Made by a program: the position numbers and the translations under genes. Source: Acidobacteriota bacterium (lineage in GTDB: Bacteria > Acidobacteriota > Thermoanaerobaculia > Gp7-AA8). From it: a DNA stretch of 50,398 bases. Below, in pieces: positions 8,410 to 17,464 of the stretch (within the stretch, counting starts at the first letter, position 1; every line of letters begins with the position of its first letter). The notes below the pieces were generated by a model that ran no database searches, was not told where the DNA came from, and worked only from the letters and a program-made list of their open reading frames with translations. Location: the NCBI GenBank assembly GCA_019247495.1, contig JAFAOU010000144.1:1-50398 (forward strand). The letters run 5' to 3'.

Positions 8410-10413
8410 TCACTTCCCGCCCGTGCGATCAAGAACTGACTCCGCCCTCACCACTTCCGCCAGTTGTTGCTCCGCTTCTTCGATGCGGTGATCGCCGCGT
8501 TCGACGAAGTTGCGCAGCGAGGTCAGGCCTTCGCGGTCGAGGGTTTCGGCTTCGGCCAGGCGGCCTTCGCGGGCGACCACTTTGCCGAGTTGCAATGTCG
8601 CCAACGCGTAGGCGTAGCCGGGGCGTTCGGCGCGGCGGCGCAACACGAGGCTGCGGCGGATGATCGATTCGGCCTCGGCGAGACGGTTCATGCGCGCGAG
8701 TTGCTGGCCAAGGCCGCTCATCGTCAGAGCGACGGTTGAGAGGTCGACGCCGTTGCGCGGATCGGTGGAGAGTCTTTCGCGCAGGTTCAGGCTTTCACGA
8801 AGCGCGGCTTCGGCCTCGGCATTCTTGTCGCGCATCGCCAGGACGCTGGCCAGGTCGAAGAGGCCGCGCGCCGTCGCGCCGTTGATGTGACCGAGCGATT
8901 TTTCGCGGATAGCGATGCTTTCGCGGAGGAGGCGCTCTGCGTCATCGAGGTGGTCCTGATGCTTGCGGACGAGTCCGAGGTCGTTGAGGACGCCGGCGAC
9001 GGGCGGGCTGTTGGGTCCATCAGTCTGGATGCGGAGGCGGAGCGCTTCGCGTAGAAGAGCTTCGGCGCTTTCAAGATGGCCGAGGTGAAACTCGGAGGAG
9101 CCAATCGTCGACAGGAGCTCGGCGCGCGCGGCCGGCTGGTCCTTCAGCTCTGTCGCGATGCGGCCGGCGGCTTCGTGAAGGAGCTCGCGAACGGTGGTTT
9201 CGTTCTTCCGGTTCCACGGACTCGCGGAATCGAGCAGGTTCGTCAGGAACGACGACACGGCCTCGGCCTCCGCTCTCGCGCGCTGCGCGCGAAGCATGCC
9301 GATGGTCGTTCCTGCGATGCCGCCGAGGATCGCGAGGAGGATGAGCGCCGCGGCGACGACAGCTCCGCGATGACGGCGCGCGAACTTCGCGGCGCGGTAG
9401 CGCAGCGATGGCGGACTGGCCAGCACTGGCTCGTCGTCGAGGAAGCGGGTTAGGTCGGCGGCGAGATCGGCGGCCGATCCGTAGCGTTCCTCGCGCTCGC
9501 GGGCGGTCGCTTTGCGCGCGATCCAGCCGAGGTCGCGCGCGAGCACGTGCGCGAGCGAGCGCTCGTCCGCGTTGCGCGCGGCGGCGGTTTTCTGCCGCGT
9601 GTCGCCGTCCATCGTGCGGAAGAGCGTGTGCGGCGGAAGCGCGTCGTGCTCGGCGACTGTTCGGATGACGGCGGCGAGTGGCAGGTCGTCGACGCGGTGC
9701 GGACGCGCGCCAGTCAGCAGCTCGTACATGATCACGCCGAGCGAGTAGACATCCGTTCTCGTGTCGAGATCGTCGCCGCTCAACGCCTCGGGACTCATGT
9801 ACGCGGGCGTGCCGACCACGCCGATGCCGGTGAGCACGGCAGTCGATTCACCGAGGAAGTTGTCGTCGATCGCCTTGGCGATGCCGAAGTCGATGATCTT
9901 TGGCAGCGAACGCCCTTCGACGTCGGCGACGAGGACGTTCGACGGCTTGAGATCGCGATGAATGATCCCTTTCTGATGCGCGTGCTGAACGCCTTTGCAA
10001 ACCTGGAGAAGCAGTTTGATGCGCTCGCGGATGCTGAGGCGATGTTCGTCGCAGTAGTCGACGAGAGGACTGCCCTGGACATGCTCCATCACGAAGTAGG
10101 GGAAGCCGTCGTCGGTTGCGCCGGCGTCGTACATGGCGGCGACGTTGGGATGCGAGAGCCGCGCGAGGGCCTGCCGTTCGGCGGCGAAACGTGCGAGCGA
10201 TGCTGGTCCGGCCAGCGTGGAGCGCATCAGCTTGAGCGCGACGATGCGGGCGATCGGTTCGTGCTGTTCGGCGAGGTAGACGCTGCCCATGCCGCCTTCG
10301 CCGAGGAGGCCGCGGATCTGGTAGCGGCCGATGCGTTTGTCCGCGAGCGTTGCGAGCGCGCGCAACCGCGGGGAAGGCGCGAGCATCAAGGTGGAGTCGT
10401 TCTCGCCGGACAT
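8410..10413 (-). CDS. Membrane Ser/Thr protein kinase (Pkn type) with C-terminal TPRs
   Basis: A 667-residue protein. The kinase domain spans about residues 30-305: glycine loop GEGGMGSVY (38-46), catalytic Lys61 in VALKLM, catalytic loop HRDLKPSN (Asp154), DFG at 175-177 and a SPEAL in place of APE. All catalytic residues are present, so it should be active. A single membrane helix (about 358-383, AAALILLAILGGIAGTTIGM) puts the remainder outside the cytoplasm. That part holds TPR units (LGHLESAEALLREALRL, HQDHLDDAERLLRESIAI and more). The layout is common in Acidobacteriota and Planctomycetota, where the TPRs may sense a ligand or partner. No phosphatase or obvious target is adjacent. Confidence 0.93.
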   Translation of the reverse strand: MSGENDSTLMLAPSPRLRALATLADKRIGRYQIRGLLGEGGMGSVYLAEQHEPIARIVALKLMRSTLAGPASLARFAAERQALARLSHPNVAAMYDAGATDDGFPYFVMEHVQGSPLVDYCDEHRLSIRERIKLLLQVCKGVQHAHQKGIIHRDLKPSNVLVADVEGRSLPKIIDFGIAKAIDDNFLGESTAVLTGIGVVGTPAYMSPEALSGDDLDTRTDVYSLGVIMYELLTGARPHRVDDLPLAAVIRTVAEHDALPPHTLFRTMDGDTRQKTAAARNADERSLAHVLARDLGWIARKATAREREERYGSAADLAADLTRFLDDEPVLASPPSLRYRAAKFARRHRGAVVAAALILLAILGGIAGTTIGMLRAQRARAEAEAVSSFLTNLLDSASPWNRKNETTVRELLHEAAGRIATELKDQPAARAELLSTIGSSEFHLGHLESAEALLREALRLRIQTDGPNSPPVAGVLNDLGLVRKHQDHLDDAERLLRESIAIREKSLGHINGATARGLFDLASVLAMRDKNAEAEAALRESLNLRERLSTDPRNGVDLSTVALTMSGLGQQLARMNRLAEAESIIRRSLVLRRRAERPGYAYALATLQLGKVVAREGRLAEAETLDREGLTSLRNFVERGDHRIEEAEQQLAEVVRAESVLDRTGGK

Positions 10414-10447
10414 GGGGGGGAATCCCGGCGAATTGTAACGGGGAACG

Positions 10448-10493
10448 GTTCACGCGGAGGGCGCGGAGAGGCGGAGCGAACCTCCGCGTGAAC
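10448..10493 (-). terminator. Palindrome after the DUF5666-like gene
   Basis: Perfect 13-bp arms, GTTCACGCGGAGG (10448-10460) and CCTCCGCGTGAAC (10481-10493), lie just past the stop codon of the minus-strand lipoprotein gene and just upstream of the kinase gene. It probably acts as a transcript end, or is a REP-like element; only one copy is seen here. Confidence 0.55.
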
Positions 10494-10499
10494 TCGGAA

Positions 10500-11237
10500 C
10501 TACCGGACGTTGCGGACGAGCACGAGACGCTGCGCGACGTAGTTCGAGGAGCCGAGGTCCTGGAGTTGGACGTCGACGACGTCGCCGCGTTCGAGATTCG
10601 TCAGCGGATACATCTGGCCGTTGTAGTCGACGCTGGCGTTGGGATCGTAGCGGACGACGAAGCGGCTGCTGTTGTTGTTCGTGCGGAAGCCGGAGACCCA
10701 GTTCGTGTTCTCCAGCTCGATGGTCTGGTTGCGCGTATCGACGTTGCGGACCGTGCCGCGGATCGTCGAGTACTGTTGCGACGAGGGATAGGACGAGGAC
10801 GGATAGCCGTAGCTGCCGTTGGACCCCGAGGCCATGCCGCCGCGCGTGTTGTAGGTGACGTCCATCGACTCGGCGATCAACTGATTGCCGGATTGATCGA
10901 CGCGGACGGTGACTTCATCGCCGCGCTCGAGTTGATCGGGGCGGAAGTTCTGACCTTGATAGTTGAGCGTGGTGCGGTTGTCGTAGTACACCCGAAGCGA
11001 GTCCGACCTGCCGGTGTTGAGGTTGGTGTTGTAGCCGGACACGTTGGTGAGAAGGATCGACTGCCCGCGCGTGTCGACGGAATCGACCGTGCCGCGAATC
11101 TGGTACGCGGCGTTGCTGCTGGTAGTCGGATAGCCGCCGTTGCCGAAGATGTCACCGATGCCGTTCCCGGACGACCCGCAGGCCGCCATCAGGAGCAGCG
11201 CAACTGTAGCTGCTGCAAGCGTTTTGTATTTGTTCAT
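10500..11237 (-). CDS. Lipoprotein with two DUF5666-like beta-barrel repeats
   Basis: A 245-residue protein. The signal MNKYKTLAAATVALLLMAAC has a lipobox (LMAAC), Cys20. A Gly/Ser linker is followed by two related units: YQIRGTVDSVDTRGQSILL...LERGDEVTVRV and STIRGTVRNVDTRNQTIEL...LERGDVVDVQL. The GTVxxVDxRxxxIxL opening and the (Q)LERGDxVxV closing match the DUF5666/OB-like family of envelope proteins of unknown role. A Ser/Tyr-rich linker (about 131-150) separates the two. The gene is divergent from roxA-like 1 with a 121-bp gap that holds the shared GGGTAGGG box, so joint control is possible, though the box points the other way. Confidence 0.8.
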   Translation of the reverse strand: MNKYKTLAAATVALLLMAACGSSGNGIGDIFGNGGYPTTSSNAAYQIRGTVDSVDTRGQSILLTNVSGYNTNLNTGRSDSLRVYYDNRTTLNYQGQNFRPDQLERGDEVTVRVDQSGNQLIAESMDVTYNTRGGMASGSNGSYGYPSSSYPSSQQYSTIRGTVRNVDTRNQTIELENTNWVSGFRTNNNSSRFVVRYDPNASVDYNGQMYPLTNLERGDVVDVQLQDLGSSNYVAQRLVLVRNVR

Positions 11238-11293
11238 GATTATGTTCTCCGAAGGTTATTAAGAGCAGAAATCGTGCCTTCGGCCGGGCATTT

Positions 11294-11324
11294 GGGTAGG
11301 GAAATCGCTCCGGGTGTCCCTCCT
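11294..11324 (+). promoter_or_regulatory. Shared promoter-like box, site 1 (before roxA-like 1)
   Basis: GGGTAGGGAAA (11294-11304), 15 bases, then CTCCT (11320-11324), 34 bases before the roxA-like 1 ATG. The same two blocks, 16 bases apart, precede the other two transcription units of the island. The spacing is like a -35/-10 pair of an ECF-type sigma factor, but no known consensus is matched exactly. Confidence 0.6.
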
Positions 11325-11358
11325 ACGATAGAGCCCTAGAAATCGGAGGAGCACCAGC

Positions 11359-13791
11359 ATGTTCCGAGCGAGACCTGGATTGCCGGTCAGCTTCGCTATT
11401 GCGTTGATTCTTGCAGGCGCGCTGTCATGCAAGCCGGAGCCCGAGCCGGCGCCGGCTAAAGAGACGGCGAGGTATCTCCACGATCCGAAGTGGAAGGACG
11501 CGGCCGATACCCTTTGCCCGGGAGCGCTGGATGCGCCGTGCGCCGGCGACATCTTCCCCGGGATGGATGGACCGAACCTGCAGCTCACGAAGGCGGACAT
11601 CAGCGGTCGGCTGGTTTGGAACGTCTGGGTCGGCGATACGGGATCGATGTGGGACTACATGGCGCAGCACGCGTTCGGGACGGCTGATCTGATCAAGACG
11701 ATTGATTCGCGGCGCCGCGCGCATCGGCTGGCGGAGATCGGCATCATCAATCAGCCGGGCTTCCGAGCCGCGGCCAAACCCGACAAGTACGGGCTATTCA
11801 TCGACGAGCCGAAGCCGGGCGATCCCGACGGGCAGATCGACACGAAACTCGACTACTACACCTATGGCCGCTCGTCAGGCGTCGTCGGCCTGCGGATTTC
11901 GGACAATCCGGCGTTCGTGAACAGCAAGGCCGCGCAGGACGCCTGGATGGCGCATATCGACAAAAAGGACGGCATCAACCACGCGTATTACGAAGATCAG
12001 CGTTACTACACCGATCCCACACTTGTCCGGCCGTACGTTGTGGGGATGGCCTGCGCCTTCTGTCACGTCAGTCTGGATCCGGTCCGCCCGCCTGCCGTGG
12101 CCGAGGAGCCCAGGTGGGCAAACCTGAACGACTTCGTCGGCGCTCAGTATCTGAAGGTCTGGGAAGTCTTCGTTCCAAAGAATCCGAACAACGACCAGAG
12201 TTTCGTCTGGCAGCTCATTCACTCCAATCCGCCGGGCACGCTGGATACCTCGTTCATCGCCACCGACTATCTGAACAACCCCGGCACGATGAACGGGATC
12301 TACAACCTGGCGGCCCGCCTCGGCCGAGGCGCCAAGCCGACGCTGACGAAACCGGCGTCGCCCGGCCAGGAGTACATCGCCGGCGGCGCGCTCGATCTGC
12401 TGCACATCCAGGACGACATCAAGACCGGCGGGTTGACGATCCCGCGCGTGCTCAAACAGGGCGACGATTCGGTCGGCATCTACGGCGCGCTCAGCCGCGT
12501 CTACCTGAACATCGGCGAATCGTGGCCGGAGTGGCAGAAGCACTTCCTCCCGCTCGTCGGCGGCGTCGGTCAGACGCCCGTGCCGGTGAAGACGCTGCAG
12601 CGGACGTCGGCGTCGTGGAACTGGAGCGAGGAGCGCGCGCATTATCTCGGTGGCTATCTCGTCAAGGTCGCGAAGCCGCTGCTGCTGAAGGATGCACCCA
12701 ACAGCGCGAAATATCTGAAGGCCGATGCGGCGACACTCGCAAACGGCAGGCGAGTCTTCGCCGAAAACTGCGCGGGCTGTCACTCCAGCAAGAAACCGAC
12801 GGACCCGAATGCGACGCCGGGCTCCGACGCTGCAAAGGCGTGGTACAGCCAGCACGTCAACGATCCCGATTTCTTTACCGACAACTTCCTCGGCGATGAA
12901 GTCCCGCGGCCGGTTACGCTCATCGGTACCAACGCCACGCGTGCCGCGGCAACGAACGCCATGCGCGGCCACATCTGGGACAACTTCTCGTCCGAGACCT
13001 ACAAGTCGCGCGCGCAGATCGGGCCTCTGACGCTCACCAACCCGATCGACAACACGACGTTCAGCTACCAGATGCAGGGCAACGGTCCCGGTTACTACCG
13101 GCCGCCTTCGCTCATCAGCCTCTGGAGCAGCGCGCCGTATCTGCACAACAACATGATGGGCGACCAACCCGCCGACTCGACGCTGGAGGGGCGCATGAAC
13201 GCGTTCCAGGACGGCATCGAGAAGATGCTGATGCTGAAGCCGCGGAAAAACGCCATCTGGCGGACGTCGGCGAAGAGCTACCTCAGCATCCCCGCGTCGT
13301 ACATCAGCCTCGCACCGACCCTCATTCCAAAGTTCACGCCAATCCTGGCCAAAATGCTCAAGGACGTCGATCCGAACGCCTTCGATGCCAACGGCAATCT
13401 GGTGCCGCCGATCGTCGAAGCGATCAAGTTGGCCGATCCGAAGGCGATTACCAGCACTGGCGACATCCTCATCGGTCCGATTCCGCAAGGAACGCCGATC
13501 AATCTCATTTCCAACCTCGACCTCGACGGCGCCGGAATCTCTCCCTCGGATCCGGTTCGCGGAAGGGTCATCGTCACGAAGGCGCTGATCGCCGCCGTGA
13601 AGGCCCTGGCTGAGATCCGCGATCAGAACATGAACGACGCCGAAGCCACCGCACGTCTGAAACTGATCGTTCCCGACCTGCTCGCGGCGAACAAATGCCC
13701 TGACTTCGTGGAAGATAAAGGCCATGAGTTCGGAACGAAGCTGCCGACGGCCGATAAACGCGCGTTGATCGAGTTACTGAAGACGTTCTAA
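11359..13791 (+). CDS. RoxA-like di-heme c-type oxygenase lipoprotein 1
   Basis: An 810-residue protein. The signal peptide ends at a Cys (ILAGALSC, Cys24), so it is probably lipidated and faces the periplasm or cell surface. Two haem motifs are 239 residues apart: CAFCH (about 232) and CAGCH (about 471). The long spacing and the surrounding blocks match the RoxA/RoxB rubber-oxygenase family rather than small di-haem peroxidases: WNVWVGDTGSMWD near 95, YYTDPTLVRPYVVGM before haem 1, NNPGTMNGIYNLAARLGRG, YGALSRVYLNIG, TNAMRGHIWDNFSSETYK and RPPSLISLWSSAPYLHNNMMG. RoxA cleaves polyisoprene C=C bonds with O2 at the N-terminal haem. It is longer than Xanthomonas RoxA (about 680), and its substrate is unproven. 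A lipoprotein hydrolase gene follows 29 bases downstream. Confidence 0.8.
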   Translation: MFRARPGLPVSFAIALILAGALSCKPEPEPAPAKETARYLHDPKWKDAADTLCPGALDAPCAGDIFPGMDGPNLQLTKADISGRLVWNVWVGDTGSMWDYMAQHAFGTADLIKTIDSRRRAHRLAEIGIINQPGFRAAAKPDKYGLFIDEPKPGDPDGQIDTKLDYYTYGRSSGVVGLRISDNPAFVNSKAAQDAWMAHIDKKDGINHAYYEDQRYYTDPTLVRPYVVGMACAFCHVSLDPVRPPAVAEEPRWANLNDFVGAQYLKVWEVFVPKNPNNDQSFVWQLIHSNPPGTLDTSFIATDYLNNPGTMNGIYNLAARLGRGAKPTLTKPASPGQEYIAGGALDLLHIQDDIKTGGLTIPRVLKQGDDSVGIYGALSRVYLNIGESWPEWQKHFLPLVGGVGQTPVPVKTLQRTSASWNWSEERAHYLGGYLVKVAKPLLLKDAPNSAKYLKADAATLANGRRVFAENCAGCHSSKKPTDPNATPGSDAAKAWYSQHVNDPDFFTDNFLGDEVPRPVTLIGTNATRAAATNAMRGHIWDNFSSETYKSRAQIGPLTLTNPIDNTTFSYQMQGNGPGYYRPPSLISLWSSAPYLHNNMMGDQPADSTLEGRMNAFQDGIEKMLMLKPRKNAIWRTSAKSYLSIPASYISLAPTLIPKFTPILAKMLKDVDPNAFDANGNLVPPIVEAIKLADPKAITSTGDILIGPIPQGTPINLISNLDLDGAGISPSDPVRGRVIVTKALIAAVKALAEIRDQNMNDAEATARLKLIVPDLLAANKCPDFVEDKGHEFGTKLPTADKRALIELLKTF

Positions 13792-13820
13792 TGAGAAAAA
13801 AAGCAATAACGGAGGATTCA

Positions 13821-15338
13821 ATGCGAACTCAGCGGATTTGCGGCGTTCTGGTGTTGTGGTTGGTGGTGGCCGGGTGTGCTTCTCACGAGCAGTATCGAAA
13901 GACCGCCGCGCCGATTCCGCCGATCAACGTCGCCGATCTGGAGAATCGCAATCCGGTCGATAACGGCCAGGGTGGCAAGGAGTGCTCGGAGAAACTTTTC
14001 CGCGGGCGCTCGATCGAGAAGTTCCGCGCTCCGAACGGCGAAGTCTTCACAGTCGGCGTCATCGAACTGAGCGACGACGGCCACATCAAGGACGTCGGTC
14101 AGCGCGATGAAGTGTTCCGCGAGCTCCGGCGCGTCACTCTCAAAGGCGAGTCTGGTACGGAGTCGTACCCCGGCGCCGTTCTTGTGACTTTCGTTCATGG
14201 CTGGCATCACAAGGCCAAGGTCTGCGACGAGAATCTCTCCTGCTATCGCCGGGTCCTGGAAGGCCTCGTAATGCGGAAAGGCGACCGCGCAAATAAAGGG
14301 CCCGTGTTCGGCATCTACATCGGTTGGCGCGGAGATTCGATGCATAAATACTCGGCGCTTTCGTTTTATAACCGCAAGGCGGCCGCCCAGCACGTCGGCT
14401 CCCTCGGCGGGCGTGATCTGCTCCTGGAAATTGGACAGACGCATAAGGAACTCGATCGTGAAGTGCGCACTGCGTCCGGCGGGACACGTTTCGTAAATGC
14501 GGTCACCGTCGGTCACAGCTTCGGCGGAGCGCTCGTGTATTCGGCGGTCGAAGCATTGGAGGTTTCCGAATACCAGACGAAGCATGGCGTCGGATACCCC
14601 GCGTGCAATGGAGCGCCGAAGCCTGTCCGCGCCGGGATCGGCGACCTGGTGATCCTCGTCAATCCCGCCTTCGAGGCGTATCGCTACCGCGACTTTGCCA
14701 ACGATCTCGAAGCTCCAGGAAGCTACTCACCGGAACAGCGCCCCGTTCTTCTTACCGTCGCATCGACTGCAGACGACGCAGTCGGCAAGGCTTTTCCGGC
14801 CGGCCGCTGGCTATGGATCTTATGGCATCCATGGGCCTGGAAGGACGCAGCCGCGCAGGTTACAGGCCTCGGGCATTACGCGCCATACACAACACACCAA
14901 CTTATCTATGAAGGGCCGCAGGAAAAGCCGGTCGAGCCTGCAAAGCTCACTGATCCGAAGGAGATTGCCGACTGTGAGCTGCATCACGAAATCGATGCCG
15001 GTCTGGCTCGCGATACGTGCGGTTGTTCCTACCATGTTTTCTCGGCGCCGCCCCAGGCCGCGTCGAATGCTGGTAAGAGCGACACTCCCTCTGCATTGGC
15101 ACAAGGCGCGGGCAGCGTGCATTCACTCAACCAATTCGACGTGACTCTTAAGCCACTGTCGCCAAGTCTCGATCGCCATGCTCCGTTCATTGTCGCCAGC
15201 GCGCCCGGGAATCTGATCAGTGGTCACAATGACATTTACAATCCGAACTTTGTGCTGTTCCTGATCGGCTTCATCAACAACACGATGCCTGGTCCCGGCG
15301 AAGCAAAGCCGGCGCTGGACATCACGCCCTGCCGTTAA
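13821..15338 (+). CDS. Lipoprotein of the alpha/beta-hydrolase fold
   Basis: A 505-residue protein. The ATG at 13821 is chosen over one at 13791 because GGAGGA lies five bases before it and because it yields a lipoprotein signal (RICGVLVLWLVVAGC). The fold is shown by VLVTFVHGWHHKAK (strand and oxyanion HG turn) and the nucleophile elbow VTVGHSFGGALVYSA with Ser233. A DLVILVNPAFEAYR strand carries a possible acid. The His partner is likely near GLGHYAPYTTH. It may be an esterase or lipase-like enzyme at the outer membrane. The close spacing to roxA-like 1 suggests one transcript and action on the same material or its cleavage products. The substrate cannot be read from sequence. Confidence 0.78.
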   Translation: MRTQRICGVLVLWLVVAGCASHEQYRKTAAPIPPINVADLENRNPVDNGQGGKECSEKLFRGRSIEKFRAPNGEVFTVGVIELSDDGHIKDVGQRDEVFRELRRVTLKGESGTESYPGAVLVTFVHGWHHKAKVCDENLSCYRRVLEGLVMRKGDRANKGPVFGIYIGWRGDSMHKYSALSFYNRKAAAQHVGSLGGRDLLLEIGQTHKELDREVRTASGGTRFVNAVTVGHSFGGALVYSAVEALEVSEYQTKHGVGYPACNGAPKPVRAGIGDLVILVNPAFEAYRYRDFANDLEAPGSYSPEQRPVLLTVASTADDAVGKAFPAGRWLWILWHPWAWKDAAAQVTGLGHYAPYTTHQLIYEGPQEKPVEPAKLTDPKEIADCELHHEIDAGLARDTCGCSYHVFSAPPQAASNAGKSDTPSALAQGAGSVHSLNQFDVTLKPLSPSLDRHAPFIVASAPGNLISGHNDIYNPNFVLFLIGFINNTMPGPGEAKPALDITPCR

Positions 15339-15394
15339 GAGTCCAACATTTCGGCAAGCCATCGCGAGCGCCGTCGGCGAAGCCGGCGTAAGAA

Positions 15395-15545
15395 CCGTAG
15401 CCCACGGGTTCACCCGTGGGAAAAAGGCCCGCGTTATGGTGTGAGTCCGCTTAAGCGGGCGAAAGAAAGCTTTCTCTCGCCCGCCGAGGCGGGCTCACAA
15501 ATCCGATGCCATCACCTGACCCACGGGTGAACCCGTGGGCTACGG
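15395..15545. repeat. Nested palindromic element, family C
   Basis: The outer arms, 15395-15420 and 15520-15545, are perfect 26-bp inverted repeats (CCGTAGCCCACGGGTTCACC ... and its complement). Each arm is itself partly palindromic (CCCACGGGTTCACCCGTGGG). Inside, GTGAGTCCGCTTAAGCGGGC pairs with GCCCGCCGAGGCGGGCTCAC. The 277-bp gap between the convergent hydrolase and GMC genes is mostly this element; it may end both transcripts. No gene is seen in the gap. Confidence 0.85.
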
Positions 15546-15615
15546 CTCTCGCGCGCGGCTTCGCCGCTGCTCAGAGTGTGACGCCGACTCCGGCGGCCAT
15601 CTCGCTGATCGTCGA

Positions 15616-17454
15616 CTACGCGGGGCCGTATTGCGCGTCTTCGACGATCACATCCGCGGCCTTTTCGCTGATCATGTAAATCGGTGTGACGATAAAGAAG
15701 CCGGGGATGCGGGGGAAGATCGAGGCGTCGACGATACGCAGACCTTTCGTGCCGATGACGCGAAAGCGGCCGTCGACGACGGCGTTGGGATCGTCGGCCC
15801 TGCCGATCCGGCAACTGCACGACGCGTGATGTCCCCACGCGTTGTCGCGGATCCATTTGGCGAGACCGTCGTCGCCGACGTCCGCGCCGGGGAGGATCTC
15901 GCTTGCGATCTCGTGGTTCCCCGCGTTCATGCTTCGCACGAACTTCACCGCCTTGACCACCGCCGCGAGATCCTCACCAGCCGCGTCGTTGCCATCCTCG
16001 AAATAGTGAAAGTCGATGTCGGGCGGATCGAGCGGATTCTTGCTTTTCAGTCTGACCGTGCCGGCCGTGTTGTTCGTGTGGGCCTTGATGATGGCCCAGG
16101 TCAGGGCGGTGTTTCTCGTTACGATCAGCTCCGAGTAGCCGGGGAAGTAACCGTGAAAGTTGCCAGGCAGGGCGAAGATGAAGAGGTCCGGGTCCGGCTT
16201 GCTGTGGTCGGACTTCAGGATCATCGCAGCCATCGCGCCGTTCGACGTATAGACGCCTTTGCCCCGGCGCCACTCCTCGAACGCCGGGTCTGGCGCCGCT
16301 CCGGGAAGGGGCGGCTTGAACGTGGCGCCCTCGAGCATGGAGTAGGGATGTTTCATCTTCGAGACGACGCCGACCTCGTAACGGTCCTGCAGGTTGCTGC
16401 CCACGCCCGGACGGTCGACCAGGCACTTGATGCCGATCTTCGGATCTTCGAGATGCTCCTTCGGCCCGATCCCGGAGAGCATCAACAGCTGCGGCGTGTT
16501 GAACGCGCCGCCGGCGAGAATCACCTCACGCGTGCAGCGATACGTTTTCTTCTCGTACTTCGGCGGTTCCGCGGCATTCGGTCCGGCGCGATACAGATCG
16601 CTCCCTTCCCAGCACTCCACGCCGACCGCGCGCCTGTCGTCGTCGAGGATCACGCGCGTGGCGAGATTGCGCATTTTCAGGATCAGGCGATCGGGATATT
16701 TCGCCATCACGCTTCGGACGAACTCGCGCGATCCGTTGCGCTTTCCCTTCGTCGTGGCGAGGGGGATGGTCGTCGTAACGCCCTCGAATGCGGCGCGGTT
16801 GCGCTCGTCGTTCGGGTCGTCGTCAGTATGGAGCCAGCGAAGAAAGCGTCTGATGAAACCGCGATACCAGAAACGCCGTCCGGCGCGGAAAAGCGAGTGC
16901 AGGACAACCGCGGCCACGTTCCGGTCGCCGAACGCGATCCTGGGATCGACTTTGCTCGTGCCGAGCCATCCGTCGTATCCGTGACCGGAAGGATCGTGCT
17001 CGCCCGGAGGCGGAGGTCTCCGGTACTGGCAGCGTTCAAGGCGCTTCCAGTACTTCCACATGTTGTCCGCATGCCACGACTCGTCGTTGATGCGATGAGC
17101 GATGTAGTCCCAGTCGCTGTCGTGCGGAACGATCGTAATCATGGCGTTGTGCGCAGTGCAGCCGCCAAGCGTCCCGGCGCGCGGATAGAGCACGCCGCCT
17201 TGATCGTTGACATATTTCGGATCGCGCTTCTCGTCCGAGCCGTAGTGATGGACGAAGAAGTTCCACGACATCTCCTTCTCCTCGGAGGCGAGACCGTGGA
17301 ACGTCGGGACCTGGTAGTTGTACGACTCGGGATCGGAGCCGGCCTCGATCAGTAGAACGCGGAAACCCCTGACGGCGAGATTCGCCGCCAGGGGTCCACC
17401 GCCGGCTCCGGAACCGACGACGATGTAGTCATACGTTTCGGCCGGGTTTTCGAT
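15616..17454 (-). CDS. GMC-family FAD oxidoreductase with a non-canonical start
   Basis: About 612 residues if started at ATC (17454). The FAD-binding YDYIVVGSGAGGGPLAANLA, the RVLLIEAG strand, GGCTAHNAMI, the mid FAD motif REVILAGGAFNTPQLLMLSGIG (here split) and the C-terminal HHASCSCRIG with TKGLRIVDASIFPRIPG and SEKAADVI are all GMC hallmarks (cholesterol oxidase, choline and glucose dehydrogenase group). It would oxidise an alcohol to an aldehyde or ketone. No ATG, GTG or TTG lies in frame before the FAD motif; the first is at 17271, which would delete it. AAGGA seven bases before ATC 17454 makes that codon the best start. No export signal is visible. It follows roxA-like 2 directly, so the two are probably cotranscribed. 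Confidence 0.82.
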   Translation of the reverse strand: MENPAETYDYIVVGSGAGGGPLAANLAVRGFRVLLIEAGSDPESYNYQVPTFHGLASEEKEMSWNFFVHHYGSDEKRDPKYVNDQGGVLYPRAGTLGGCTAHNAMITIVPHDSDWDYIAHRINDESWHADNMWKYWKRLERCQYRRPPPPGEHDPSGHGYDGWLGTSKVDPRIAFGDRNVAAVVLHSLFRAGRRFWYRGFIRRFLRWLHTDDDPNDERNRAAFEGVTTTIPLATTKGKRNGSREFVRSVMAKYPDRLILKMRNLATRVILDDDRRAVGVECWEGSDLYRAGPNAAEPPKYEKKTYRCTREVILAGGAFNTPQLLMLSGIGPKEHLEDPKIGIKCLVDRPGVGSNLQDRYEVGVVSKMKHPYSMLEGATFKPPLPGAAPDPAFEEWRRGKGVYTSNGAMAAMILKSDHSKPDPDLFIFALPGNFHGYFPGYSELIVTRNTALTWAIIKAHTNNTAGTVRLKSKNPLDPPDIDFHYFEDGNDAAGEDLAAVVKAVKFVRSMNAGNHEIASEILPGADVGDDGLAKWIRDNAWGHHASCSCRIGRADDPNAVVDGRFRVIGTKGLRIVDASIFPRIPGFFIVTPIYMISEKAADVIVEDAQYGPA

Positions 17455-17464
17455 GTCGTTGTCC

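Noticed and set aside
11875..13725. 616-codon open frame antisense to roxA-like 1
   Set aside because: It mirrors a gene with clear haem motifs and family blocks; its product is Arg/Val/Asp-rich without motifs, typical of antisense frames in GC-rich DNA.
15535..17355. 606-codon open frame antisense to the GMC gene, and a similar one at 18131-19555 antisense to roxA-like 2
   Set aside because: Both are reflections of GC3-biased codons in the real genes.
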